Shown piece after piece: positions 7,593 to 14,018 of a stretch of 25,478 nucleotides of DNA. Below the pieces are notes generated by a model. That model worked only from the letters and a program-made list of their open reading frames with translations. It had not been told where the DNA came from and searched no databases. The stretch spans positions 1 through 25,478 of the IMG/VR virus record IMGVR_UViG_3300042691_041923. The stretch is one strand, 5' to 3'. The translations under genes and the position numbers were made by a program. The number at the start of each line of letters is the position of its first letter. The first letter of the stretch is position 1. Origin of the DNA: a virus.

Positions 7593-7620
7593 ATATTAAT
7601 AAAAAAATGTTTAAAATCAA
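7593..7620 (-). promoter_or_regulatory. Sigma70-like promoter, start codon 9 nt after -10
   Basis: On the minus strand TTGATT (7620-7615), a 16-nt spacer, and TAATAT (7598-7593) precede the ATG at 7583 by 9 nt. This predicts an mRNA with almost no leader. Confidence 0.5.
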
Positions 7621-8046
7621 TTAAATTGTGACGCCGATATCCTCTACATTATATACAGGAATTGCGTAAGAACCATTATTGACATTTAATATCAAATAAT
7701 TTCCACTAAGTCCTGTAACTATAGTTTGTCCCATTATATTCATACCATAAGCAGACAAGCTACCATTAATTAAAACATCTCCATCGGAACGAATCGCCAA
7801 ACCCCCATTAGATGTTGCTAAGAGTGCTAATTCATTGCTTTCAAATGTTCCTGCTATGTTAGATTTAGCACTAGAAAATTCAGGTTCAGCTCTAGCAGAC
7901 AAGGTACCAATCATCACAAAATCACCCAAAAATGGAGAAAGATGGGATGCAATAGGGTCATGTGAAGCGTCGGGATAACGAACATCGCTCACTGAAGTAC
8001 TATGATGGTTATGACGGTGATATTTAGAATGAAACCTATTAGACAT
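7621..8046 (-). CDS. Putative virion-associated protein, His-rich N-terminus
   Basis: 141 aa. The N-terminus is rich in His and Ser (RFHSKYHRHNHHSTSVSD) and is followed by RYPDASHDPIASHLSPFLGDFVM. The rest is a beta-rich Gly/Ser/Asn region typical of fibre or collar proteins (GTLSARAEPEF, SNGGLAIRSDGDVLINGSLSAYG). The part with SDGDVLINGSLSA resembles the repeat strands of phage tail spikes. A CATAAATA element exactly 10 nt before the ATG, as at the adhesin gene, also argues for late expression. Virion location is inferred; the family is not named. Confidence 0.6.
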   Translation of the reverse strand: MSNRFHSKYHRHNHHSTSVSDVRYPDASHDPIASHLSPFLGDFVMIGTLSARAEPEFSSAKSNIAGTFESNELALLATSNGGLAIRSDGDVLINGSLSAYGMNIMGQTIVTGLSGNYLILNVNNGSYAIPVYNVEDIGVTI

Positions 8047-8056
8047 ATTATGTTAA

Positions 8057-8064
8057 TATTTATG
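8057..8064 (-). promoter_or_regulatory. Candidate late promoter CATAAATA
   Basis: Minus-strand CATAAATA ends 10 nt before the ATG at 8046, the same octamer and spacing as at 918-925. There is no Shine-Dalgarno sequence. Confidence 0.45.
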
Positions 8065-8099
8065 ACATAATCCAATAAATAATAATAATATTTTGTATT

Positions 8100-8753
8100 A
8101 TGTTTTTTGCTTTAGTTGATTTCTTTTTAAGAATAGAGTATGTTACTTTAATTGGTGCATTTTTAACGGGTATAGCTGGACCTATTTTAGTTCTTTTTAT
8201 AAGACACGGGTTGAATAAAAAAATAACAGAATTTGAAAAAAGAAAAAAAGAATTTGCTCATGTTTTACAAGTACAAGAAATTGTTAATGAATCATTAAAT
8301 TCTTTACAAGAAAAATATAATTTAGATCGAATTTGGTTAGCTCAATTTCATAATGGTGGTAATTATTATCCAGGTAATAAGGGAATGAAAAAAATGTCTG
8401 TAGCTTTTGAATCAACCGCACCTGGTATATCAGTAGACATAATGAAAATGCAAAATTTACCGGTTTCTTTCTTTTCGAATGCTTTGCAAAAATTAAGTGC
8501 CGCAAGTGAAAATTATATTATAAATGTAGATACAGAAGAAGATCAAGCTTTAAAATCTTTTTGGGAAGCAAGAGGTATTAATACCGTTTATTTGTTTCCT
8601 ATTATTTGTATACAAGGAGGGTTTATTGGGGTTTTAGGTATTGATTTTATCAAAAAAGAAGGATTTCTTAATGAAGATTCTTTTGATGTTTTAAAGAAAG
8701 AAGCCCATTTATTGTCTGGTTATATAGCTCTACTGACCAACGAGGATAAATAA
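8100..8753 (+). CDS. Membrane-anchored GAF-like domain protein in lysis region
   Basis: 217 aa. One hydrophobic segment at residues about 14-38 (YVTLIGAFLTGIAGPILVLFI) is followed by a basic, charged helix (RHGLNKKITEFEKRKKEF). Residues about 60-215 resemble a GAF-type sensory fold: LDRIWLAQFHNGGNYYPG, a variable middle, then LFPIICIQGGFIGVLGIDF and a last helix. The FHNGG motif seems to recur in phage and plasmid relatives. No catalytic domain is attached. It lies 7 nt before a holin-like gene, so a role in sensing or timing lysis is an attractive guess. It could equally be a membrane-bound sensor with no link to lysis. Confidence 0.6.
   Translation: MFFALVDFFLRIEYVTLIGAFLTGIAGPILVLFIRHGLNKKITEFEKRKKEFAHVLQVQEIVNESLNSLQEKYNLDRIWLAQFHNGGNYYPGNKGMKKMSVAFESTAPGISVDIMKMQNLPVSFFSNALQKLSAASENYIINVDTEEDQALKSFWEARGINTVYLFPIICIQGGFIGVLGIDFIKKEGFLNEDSFDVLKKEAHLLSGYIALLTNEDK
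8745..8752 (+). promoter_or_regulatory. Candidate late promoter GATAAATA before holin-like gene
   Basis: GATAAATA spans the end of the GAF-like gene, with its TAA stop inside the motif, and lies 8 nt before the ATG at 8761. It matches the motif seen before the virion genes. Late transcription of lysis genes is the rule in T4-like phages. Confidence 0.4.
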
Positions 8754-8760
8754 TTATATT

Positions 8761-9096
8761 ATGAAACTTCCAGACTTTGCAGAATCATTTATAGTTAAAA
8801 TGGCTATTTCTAAAAGTGGACCATTAATTATGAAGGCTACTACAGGTGTTGTAGCTGCAATTGTCGCTTATTTAGCGCAAAAAGTCCCTGGTATTGAAAT
8901 ATACCTTAACGAATATATATTAACCGGTATTCTTTGGATGGGTATTGATTATGCTTACGGATTAATTCCCGAATCTATTAAGAAAAAATACGGAAAAGAA
9001 ATGCAAGAAATTTTAAACCAAAACGGTGCTAGCATAAAAATTGATGGTTATGTTGGACCTGAAACCGTTAAAGCAATTAATCAAATTAAAAAATAA
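8761..9096 (+). CDS. Holin-like membrane protein with a C-terminal peptidoglycan-binding-like end
   Basis: 111 aa. Hydrophobic stretches lie at about residues 20-42 (PLIMKATTGVVAAIVAYLA) and 48-68 (ILTGILWMGIDYAYGLI). A basic linker (KKKYGKEMQEIL) and the end KIDGYVGPETVKAINQ follow. The last part resembles the second half of a type 1 peptidoglycan-binding domain (the usual DGxxGPxT pattern), too short to be a full domain. Position two genes before another holin-like gene and three before the lysozyme supports a holin or lysis-accessory role. The family is not certain. Confidence 0.6.
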   Translation: MKLPDFAESFIVKMAISKSGPLIMKATTGVVAAIVAYLAQKVPGIEIYLNEYILTGILWMGIDYAYGLIPESIKKKYGKEMQEILNQNGASIKIDGYVGPETVKAINQIKK

Positions 9097-9098
9097 TC

Positions 9099-9389
9099 AT
9101 GAAAGCAATAGTATCTAAAATATTAGGAGTGTCTAAATCATTTATTAATTTTATTTGGCCCTTAATTACAAAACAAGCAGGCGCATCGTTAGCTATACTT
9201 CTTCCAATTGCGTATCAAATTGTTAAAGAATTAGCTAAAAATAACAATTTAAAAAATCCACAAAAAAGAGAAGAAGCATTTAAACAATTAGCAACCGAAG
9301 TTAAAAAAGAAGGAATTGAAGCAGGTGATTCTCTTTTAAATCTTGCGATCGAAATGGCTGTTAATGTTTTAAAAGACACACTCAAATAA
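9099..9389 (+). CDS. Putative holin or lysis accessory protein
   Basis: 96 aa. The N-terminal half has amphipathic and hydrophobic segments (SFINFIWPLITKQAGASLAILLPIAYQIV). The C-terminal half is a charged helix (NPQKREEAFKQLATEVKKEGIEAGDSLL). One hydrophobic stretch followed by a soluble helical tail is a common small holin layout. It begins 2 nt after the previous stop and is followed 3 nt later by the next gene, so the cluster is an operon. The name is inferred mainly from location. Confidence 0.55.
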   Translation: MKAIVSKILGVSKSFINFIWPLITKQAGASLAILLPIAYQIVKELAKNNNLKNPQKREEAFKQLATEVKKEGIEAGDSLLNLAIEMAVNVLKDTLK

Positions 9390-9392
9390 AAT

Positions 9393-9575
9393 ATGGAAAA
9401 GGATTATTCAAGATTTATTAATAATCCTTCTCAACTTCGTGATGATAGACCTTTTTGGTTAAGATTAATATCATCTTTAAAACTTTCTTTTTTTATAGAT
9501 TCAAAAAAAGAAAAAAACACAGATCAAATTAAAAGAGGAGTGGGTGTACAAATTAAAGGAGGCGTTGAATTTTAA
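9393..9575 (+). CDS. Small protein within lysis operon
   Basis: 60 aa. Basic and moderately hydrophobic in the middle (PFWLRLISSLKLSFFID), ending GVGVQIKGGVEF. The stop TAA overlaps the lysozyme ATG as TAATG, so translation is probably coupled. Its 3' end contains AAAGGAGG about 12 nt before the lysozyme start, one of very few Shine-Dalgarno-like strings in the window. No family recognised; a short amphipathic membrane-associated peptide is possible. Confidence 0.55.
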   Translation: MEKDYSRFINNPSQLRDDRPFWLRLISSLKLSFFIDSKKEKNTDQIKRGVGVQIKGGVEF

Positions 9576-10264
9576 TGAAACAATTTTTTTTAAATTTACT
9601 AAAAACACTTTTTCAAAAAGAATCTTTTGATGTCAAAGAATCAATATCAAATAAACCTAAAAGAACATATTTAGATTACGATTGGTCATCTGTTATTGAA
9701 TTTGAAACTGGTGGTAAAAATTATTATGAGAAATTTTTAAAACATCTTACTTGGCCAAAAGGAGAATCTGGAATAACTATGGGTATAGGTGCTGATTTAG
9801 GGTATATGTCTAAAGAAGAATTTGAAAAATATTTTTCACTATATTTTACATCAGATGAAAATATTTTAATTAAAAGTGTTATTGGGTTAAAAGGAGAAAA
9901 CGCCAGAAAGGTTTTACCTAAAGTAAAACATATAGAATTGTCTTGGGCAAATGCTTCTGAAGCATTTGTAAAATGGACCTTACCTAAATTTTGGGAAATG
10001 TCTAACAATCTTTGGCCTGGATTAGATCAATTAAAAGAAAGTGCTCAAATTGCTTTAGTAAGTTTAGTTTTTAATAGGGGGGCTTCTATTAAAGGTTCTT
10101 CTAGAATAGAAATGAAAAACATTAAATCTTTAGTGACGACTAAAGATTATAAAGGAATCGCCAAAGAAATTCGAAACATGAAAAGGTTATGGCTCAATAA
10201 AAATTTAGACGGTCTTTTAAAAAGAAGAGACTCTGAAGCAAAGATGATCGAAAATTGTGTTTAA
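9575..10264 (+). CDS. Endolysin, lysozyme-like (T4-lysozyme / pesticin-like fold)
   Basis: 229 aa. After a basic leader of about 35 residues comes the lysozyme-like region. SVIEFETGG places the likely catalytic Glu at residue 44. SGITMGIGADLGY follows (T68 in the position of the family's Thr). Further on are LVSLVFNRGASIKG, which resembles the conserved helix N-terminal to the active-site cleft, and the final RRDSEAKMIE helix. This order fits lysozymes that cleave the glycan chain of peptidoglycan. It ends the lysis operon, as in many phages. The N-terminal KQFFLNLLKTLFQK is an amphipathic helix and could be a weak export or membrane signal. The exact glycosidase family needs a profile search. 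Confidence 0.75.
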   Translation: MKQFFLNLLKTLFQKESFDVKESISNKPKRTYLDYDWSSVIEFETGGKNYYEKFLKHLTWPKGESGITMGIGADLGYMSKEEFEKYFSLYFTSDENILIKSVIGLKGENARKVLPKVKHIELSWANASEAFVKWTLPKFWEMSNNLWPGLDQLKESAQIALVSLVFNRGASIKGSSRIEMKNIKSLVTTKDYKGIAKEIRNMKRLWLNKNLDGLLKRRDSEAKMIENCV

Positions 10265-10392
10265 TGTATTAATTCTTTAATAATAGTTTTAAAATACAAC
10301 CATTCTCTTAAACAAAAAAGATAAACAATTTCTGGTAAGTTTATTGTAAAATAATAAACAAAAAATAAAGTAAAAAAGATTTTCTTTCTCAT
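10261..10392 (-). CDS. Small hydrophobic protein, 43 aa
   Basis: ATG at 10392 to TAA at 10261-10263. The sequence starts MRKKIFFTLFFVYYFTINL, a basic N-terminus followed by a hydrophobic helix, and continues EIVYLFCLREWLYFKTIIKE. It could be a membrane peptide. It fills an otherwise empty 140-nt gap. Its stop shares TTAA with the lysozyme stop, the same arrangement as at two other convergent pairs. It has no recognised family, and small size keeps the confidence moderate. Confidence 0.5.
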   Translation of the reverse strand: MRKKIFFTLFFVYYFTINLPEIVYLFCLREWLYFKTIIKELIH

Positions 10393-10404
10393 AATTATTA
10401 TATA

Positions 10405-10941
10405 ATGAAAAAATTTGATTTAGTCTATTCTCAATTATTAAAAGAATTTAATGTAGAAGATCGTAACGACCCTTCTTTTTATGATTATGTAGTTATTTTA
10501 TTAAAACAACTTCGTAGTAATTCCAATTTAATTGATCCCAATAAATTATCAGATCTTCGCAAGACTGCCATGGAAGTAATTAAGAAAGGTTATTATCTTT
10601 TTAATGACGAAAAAAATAGCATTTCACAAAAAATTGAATTTATTTTTAAAGGCGGAAAAGACAATAATAAAAAAACAGAGGATCAATCTGTTAATAATTT
10701 AATAGTTAAAATTAGTTCTATTCCTCCTAAACCGGAAGAGAAAGCAAAAATCATAGAAGACACTTATGATGAATCTTCTATTTCAGACATTGTTAGTTAT
10801 TTAGAAACTAAAAAAGTTGAAGCGGAGACTCAAGCAGCTGCAGGTACAGAAACCCCAGCTCAAGTAGGAGAAACCCCTTCAGCTCTCCCAGGGGGTGCTC
10901 AACAACCAGCTGATACCTCCCAATATCTTAAAGGACTTTAA
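10405..10941 (+). CDS. Hypothetical protein with capsid-targeting-like N-terminus
   Basis: 178 aa. The first 14 residues, MKKFDLVYSQLLKE, resemble the short leader of T4 internal head proteins that the prohead protease cuts at (L/I)xE. Residues 15-120 are charged and helical (YVVILLKQLR, LSDLRKTAMEVIKKGYYLF). The C-terminal 40 residues are low-complexity Ala/Gly/Pro/Thr/Gln (AAAGTETPAQ, ALPGGAQQPA) and end QYLKGL. No catalytic motif seen. It could be an internal head or scaffold-associated protein. The stop shares TTAA with the convergent gene at 10938. Confidence 0.65.
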   Translation: MKKFDLVYSQLLKEFNVEDRNDPSFYDYVVILLKQLRSNSNLIDPNKLSDLRKTAMEVIKKGYYLFNDEKNSISQKIEFIFKGGKDNNKKTEDQSVNNLIVKISSIPPKPEEKAKIIEDTYDESSISDIVSYLETKKVEAETQAAAGTETPAQVGETPSALPGGAQQPADTSQYLKGL

Positions 10942-11114
10942 AGAACAGAATCTTCAAAGTCTTCAGGATCTAAATCTTGAATTTTTTCTTTTAAATAATC
11001 CACAGCGTATTCAATTTCTTTAAAGGTGTAGAATTGATTTTTAAAAATTTCTAGAATAGCTTCATCAAAAGCAGTATCTACATAACATTCAATTTCATTT
11101 TTAGTAAGTGACAT
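10938..11114 (-). CDS. Small acidic protein, 58 aa
   Basis: ATG at 11114, TAA at 10938-10940. The sequence is helical and very acidic: MSLTKNEIECYVDTAFDEAI, then YAVDYLKEKIQDLDPEDFED. The composition, the fill of a 195-nt gap and the shared TTAA stop with the gene ending at 10941 support a real gene. A GATAAATA element lies 13 nt before the ATG (11128-11135 on the minus strand). No family recognised. Confidence 0.6.
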   Translation of the reverse strand: MSLTKNEIECYVDTAFDEAILEIFKNQFYTFKEIEYAVDYLKEKIQDLDPEDFEDSVL

Positions 11115-11136
11115 ATTTTTTTTTCTTTATTTATCA

Positions 11137-11454
11137 CTACTTACACATATTTTTGAGAAAAGTTTTTTTATCATAATAAAAACAATAAATGATGAATCTT
11201 CCCTTTTCATTTATACAAACTTCATTATCTTGTTTTTCGATACCCCAAAATGCCATTTCTTCTAAATAAATATCAACTAAGTTACAAACTACCATTACAT
11301 AATTTTTATGCATGTGTAGTGGCAATTGAATTACATTAAACCAAAAAGGAATATTTTTGTAATCAAGATCGTTTACGTATTTGGTGTAACAAGAAGTAAC
11401 CCCCAAAAGAATACATTTTTCTTTTAATTCTTCGTTAAAATCAAATGCAGTCAT
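11137..11454 (-). CDS. Hypothetical protein
   Basis: 105 aa. It has no long hydrophobic helix but many aromatic and cysteine residues (KCILLGVTSCYTKYV, NIPFWFNVIQLPLHMHKNYVMVVCNLVDIYLEEMAFW). The pattern suggests a small alpha/beta fold. It starts 8 nt after the stop of the gene at 11463-11801 and is likely in the same transcript. No family recognised. Confidence 0.6.
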   Translation of the reverse strand: MTAFDFNEELKEKCILLGVTSCYTKYVNDLDYKNIPFWFNVIQLPLHMHKNYVMVVCNLVDIYLEEMAFWGIEKQDNEVCINEKGRFIIYCFYYDKKTFLKNMCK

Positions 11455-11462
11455 TCAAATCT

Positions 11463-11801
11463 TTACAATTTCCCTCCGATTCTACAAGTAGCATTCTCCC
11501 CCAAAAGATTATGCCACGCTTCTCGAACTTCTTCTCTCAAAATTTCTGCAGAAGATTCTTTAATAGCCCCTGTCCTAAAACCCGAACAGGTCAAATAATT
11601 CAAAAGACGACGAACCCTCCAAGGATTTTCTTTATCCACTTCAAAATAATTTCGCATTCTTTGAACACACTCTTTTCCTCTAATAGCCCATTTACCTTTC
11701 AACCAAAGACGTAGACTTTGCCATTCTGGATCATCCACTACGACTTGAATGTTAGTAGCTTTAACCTGACGCGCCAATTCCTGTGTTTCTTTTGTAATCA
11801 T
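11463..11801 (-). CDS. Hypothetical basic protein, possible DNA- or RNA-binding
   Basis: 112 aa. Rich in Arg and Trp: VDDPEWQSLRLWLKGKWAIRGKECVQRMRNYF, then NPWRVRRLLNYLTCSGFRTGAIKESSAEILREEVREAWHNLL. Helical and basic, with no clear domain. Base use is less AT-rich than in neighbours, which may mean a different origin. It heads a minus-strand unit that continues into 11137-11454. No family recognised. Confidence 0.6.
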   Translation of the reverse strand: MITKETQELARQVKATNIQVVVDDPEWQSLRLWLKGKWAIRGKECVQRMRNYFEVDKENPWRVRRLLNYLTCSGFRTGAIKESSAEILREEVREAWHNLLGENATCRIGGKL

Positions 11802-11871
11802 ACTTTATAAATTAAAAAGGATTTTGAAATTTTAAGCACGCTTATTTTTTTATATTTAAAAAATACATAAT

Positions 11872-12132
11872 TTAAAATTCAATTCCGAAATTAGTGAATG
11901 CGTTTAATCGAATGACTTTTCCGAAATGGTCATAATCTTTATCAATAGTACCCCCCAAATACCACATGTATGTTTTGTGATTAGGTTCGAATAATTTAAT
12001 TTTATACTCAGAATTATTTAAATTTATTAAAGAACTGGAGGAATTTTGAATAAACTTTCCGGATTCAGTAAAATTTGATGCAAAAGACACAGAACAAAAC
12101 AAAAATAAAAAACACATTAAAAAGAAATGCAT
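11872..12132 (-). CDS. Small secreted protein with signal peptide
   Basis: 86 aa. The N-terminus MHFFLMCFLFLFCSVSFA is a hydrophobic run ending S-F-A, a likely signal peptidase I site before SNF. There is no lipobox cysteine at the right place. The mature part of about 68 residues is polar and beta-rich (SEYKIKLFEPNHKTYMWYLGGTIDKDYDHFGKVIRL). A phage protein exported to the periplasm could modify the host envelope or block superinfection, but this is a guess. It has a promoter-like element at 12140-12166, which overlaps the start of the divergent gene. Confidence 0.65.
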   Translation of the reverse strand: MHFFLMCFLFLFCSVSFASNFTESGKFIQNSSSSLINLNNSEYKIKLFEPNHKTYMWYLGGTIDKDYDHFGKVIRLNAFTNFGIEF

Positions 12133-12137
12133 AAATA
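12130..12137 (+). promoter_or_regulatory. Candidate late promoter CATAAATA
   Basis: CATAAATA ends 7 nt before the ATG at 12145. It is the third exact copy of this octamer close before a start codon. An upstream ATG at 12127 would place the motif inside the coding region, which is one reason to prefer 12145. Confidence 0.4.
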
Positions 12138-12139
12138 CA

Positions 12140-12166
12140 ATTATATGAATTTTAAAGAATTTACAA
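12140..12166 (-). promoter_or_regulatory. Sigma70-like promoter for secreted protein
   Basis: Minus-strand TTGTAA (12166-12161), a 15-nt spacer, and a perfect TATAAT (12145-12140) lie 7 nt before the ATG at 12132. The element overlaps the first codons of the divergent gene, so the two genes may interfere with each other. Confidence 0.45.
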
Positions 12167-13038
12167 CTATTTTAAAGGAAGCTAAATTTAGAGAGACACC
12201 ACCCGAATTAATTAAACAAGTTAAAAAATTAACAGAACTTTATATCAATCAATATAGTAGTAGTAATGAAGATAGTGTAAAAGATCTTATTAAGAAAGGT
12301 AAAATTTTAGAATTTAATAAAAATAAATTTTACAGACCTTATTTCGAACACTTTTTAAAAGAGGATGATGAAGATCTTGCTTCAGTAGAAATGCCTGATT
12401 ATTTTGCTCCCAAATTCGGGTCCTTAACTGTTATGGATTTAGAAACAGGAAAAAAAGAAAAAATTCAAGTCATGTGTGTTTATGGTGATGTCACAGATGC
12501 TTGGGCTGCTTATAGTGATAATTTTCATACCATTAATTTATATGATGAAAATTTAAAGACTTTATCACCCGCTTTAATTGAATCAAAAATTTTACATGAA
12601 GCTACTCATGCCTTTCAACAATATAAAGGTGTTTCTGATAGATACACTAAAAAATCCAATTCAGGAGAAGATTTAGATATAGAAAATTATTATAAACGAC
12701 CCATCGAATATGATTCACATTTAAATGAAATTGTTTACAACATACGACAAAAGTTTAATATGTTGACAACTTCAATTAAAAAAGCCAAAGAAGACGCCAC
12801 TAAAAGAATATTGCAAAATAGATTGGATTTATTTTTACAAGAATTAAAAGTTTTAATTAAAGCAGATCCTGAATCTTACTTTAAACTTAAAGAATTAACT
12901 CTACCTTCTTATCTTCAAAATTTTGAAAATTTTCTAGAAACCATTAAAGGAGAATCTTCGGATGAATCACCACTTTGGAAAAAGTTTAAACTTAAAATGG
13001 TAAATCTTTATAATGAATTATCTTCTGAAAATCTTTAA
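12145..13038 (+). CDS. HExxH zinc-metalloprotease-like protein with capsid-targeting-like N-terminus
   Basis: 297 aa from ATG 12145; 12127 is a possible but less likely start. The leader MNFKEFTTILKEA resembles T4 internal-protein targeting peptides. A zincin motif lies at residues 151-155 (HEATH, within KILHEATHAFQQYKG). About 33 residues on, RPIEYDSHLNE offers E188 and H192 as a third zinc ligand, the normal order for gluzincin-like enzymes. Residues before it (YSDNFHTINLYDENLKTL) would form the edge strand. The C-terminal third is helical. If the leader is a true packaging signal, this would be a protease carried in the head and injected. Active-site residues are visible; substrate and packaging are inferred. 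Confidence 0.65.
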   Translation: MNFKEFTTILKEAKFRETPPELIKQVKKLTELYINQYSSSNEDSVKDLIKKGKILEFNKNKFYRPYFEHFLKEDDEDLASVEMPDYFAPKFGSLTVMDLETGKKEKIQVMCVYGDVTDAWAAYSDNFHTINLYDENLKTLSPALIESKILHEATHAFQQYKGVSDRYTKKSNSGEDLDIENYYKRPIEYDSHLNEIVYNIRQKFNMLTTSIKKAKEDATKRILQNRLDLFLQELKVLIKADPESYFKLKELTLPSYLQNFENFLETIKGESSDESPLWKKFKLKMVNLYNELSSENL

Positions 13039-13040
13039 AG

Positions 13041-13071
13041 TTGATAAAAATTAAAAGTATTTTACTATACT
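13041..13071 (+). promoter_or_regulatory. Sigma70-like promoter for thyX
   Basis: TTGATA (13041-13046), a 19-nt spacer, and TATACT (13066-13071) lie 8 nt before the thyX ATG. The spacer is longer than usual, but both hexamers are good. The predicted mRNA has almost no leader. Confidence 0.45.
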
Positions 13072-13079
13072 TCTAATTT

Positions 13080-13721
13080 ATGAAAGTCAAATTAATTTCT
13101 TTAACAAAACCGTTAATTGAAGGCATAAATACAGCTGAAGAATTAATTTCTTATTGTGCTAGGGTTTCTAATCCATCTAATCAACTCAATACAGAAACGG
13201 CTCCTAGACTTCTCAAGTATTGTATAGACCATCAACATTGGTCTATATTTGAACAAGCATTTATGACAGTCGAAATTAAAACATCCAGAGCTATAGCAGC
13301 TCAAATTCTTCGACATCGTTCTTTTTCTTTTCAAGAGTATAGTCAAAGGTATGCTTCAGCAAATGAATTTGAAGATATAGAGTGGAGACTTCAAGGTAAA
13401 ACTAACAGACAAGTTGGAGAAGAAGATGTGGATCTTTCACCAGAATTAAAAGACGAGGTTGATGTCGCAATAACAACATGTAAAGAACTTTATAAAAAAC
13501 TTATTGATAATGGGTTGGCTAAAGAATGCGCTCGTATGATTTTACCTCTTAATACATCCACAACACTCTATATGTCTGGAAATATTCGTTCTTGGTTGCA
13601 CTATCTTCAATTAAGAACTAAAGAAGACACCCAAAAAGAACATCGTGATATCGCCTTAGAAATTAAAAAAATATTTGTAAAACAATTTCCGGTTACCTCT
13701 TGTGCTCTTAATTGGATATAA
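13080..13721 (+). CDS. thyX: Flavin-dependent thymidylate synthase ThyX
   Basis: 213 aa, a typical ThyX length. The signature RHRxxSxxxxSxR is complete at residues 78-90 (R78 H79 R80, S83, S88, R90 in RHRSFSFQEYSQR). The N-terminal HQHWSIFEQAFMTVEI and the C-terminal SGNIRSWLHYLQLRT, which contributes to the dUMP and flavin sites, are also as expected. The enzyme makes dTMP from dUMP using methylene-tetrahydrofolate, with FAD and NADPH. It supports fast phage DNA synthesis, and AT-rich genomes need much dTMP. It has its own promoter-like element and is followed 9 nt later by a DUF5661-like gene. Confidence 0.95.
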   Translation: MKVKLISLTKPLIEGINTAEELISYCARVSNPSNQLNTETAPRLLKYCIDHQHWSIFEQAFMTVEIKTSRAIAAQILRHRSFSFQEYSQRYASANEFEDIEWRLQGKTNRQVGEEDVDLSPELKDEVDVAITTCKELYKKLIDNGLAKECARMILPLNTSTTLYMSGNIRSWLHYLQLRTKEDTQKEHRDIALEIKKIFVKQFPVTSCALNWI

Positions 13722-13730
13722 TTATATAAT

Positions 13731-14018
13731 ATGAATAATAAATTTGACACATTTTATGAAGCTCTTTTAGGTGGCTTAGCTAGAGGTAAAACTATAGAAG
13801 ACATCGCTAAAAAACACGATGTAAATTTAGAAGATTTACAAAAAGAACTTGCATTGGGTTCTAAAGTAGAATTAGAACATTTTAAAAAAGAGGGAGAAGA
13901 AGCTACTGAAGAAGACAAAAAGAATGCAGAAGTCGTAGCTAAAGACCATTTATTTGAAGATCCCAAATATTATACTAAATTATCAAAGATGGAAAAGCGT
14001 AAGGATGGCAATTTATAA
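13731..14018 (+). CDS. DUF5661-like protein
   Basis: 95 aa. The C-terminal half fits the DUF5661 pattern: GSKVELEHF, then an acidic stretch, then AEVVAKDHLFEDPKYYTKL. The N-terminal half (FDTFYEALLGGLARGKTIEDIAKKHDVNLEDLQKEL) has a helix-turn-helix-like look with KTIEDIAKKHDV. The N-terminus MNNKFDTFYEALL is only loosely like the targeting peptides of other genes here and lacks LKE. The family is found in phages; its function is unknown to me. The end overlaps the next gene by 14 nt. Confidence 0.7.
   Translation: MNNKFDTFYEALLGGLARGKTIEDIAKKHDVNLEDLQKELALGSKVELEHFKKEGEEATEEDKKNAEVVAKDHLFEDPKYYTKLSKMEKRKDGNL

Noticed and set aside
9558-9565. AAAGGAGG as proof of normal Shine-Dalgarno use
   Set aside because: It is 12 nt from the lysozyme ATG, lies in codons for KGG, and other starts lack such a site.
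11445-11714. 89-aa plus-strand frame
   Set aside because: It is antisense to the basic protein at 11463-11801, which has better composition and operon context.
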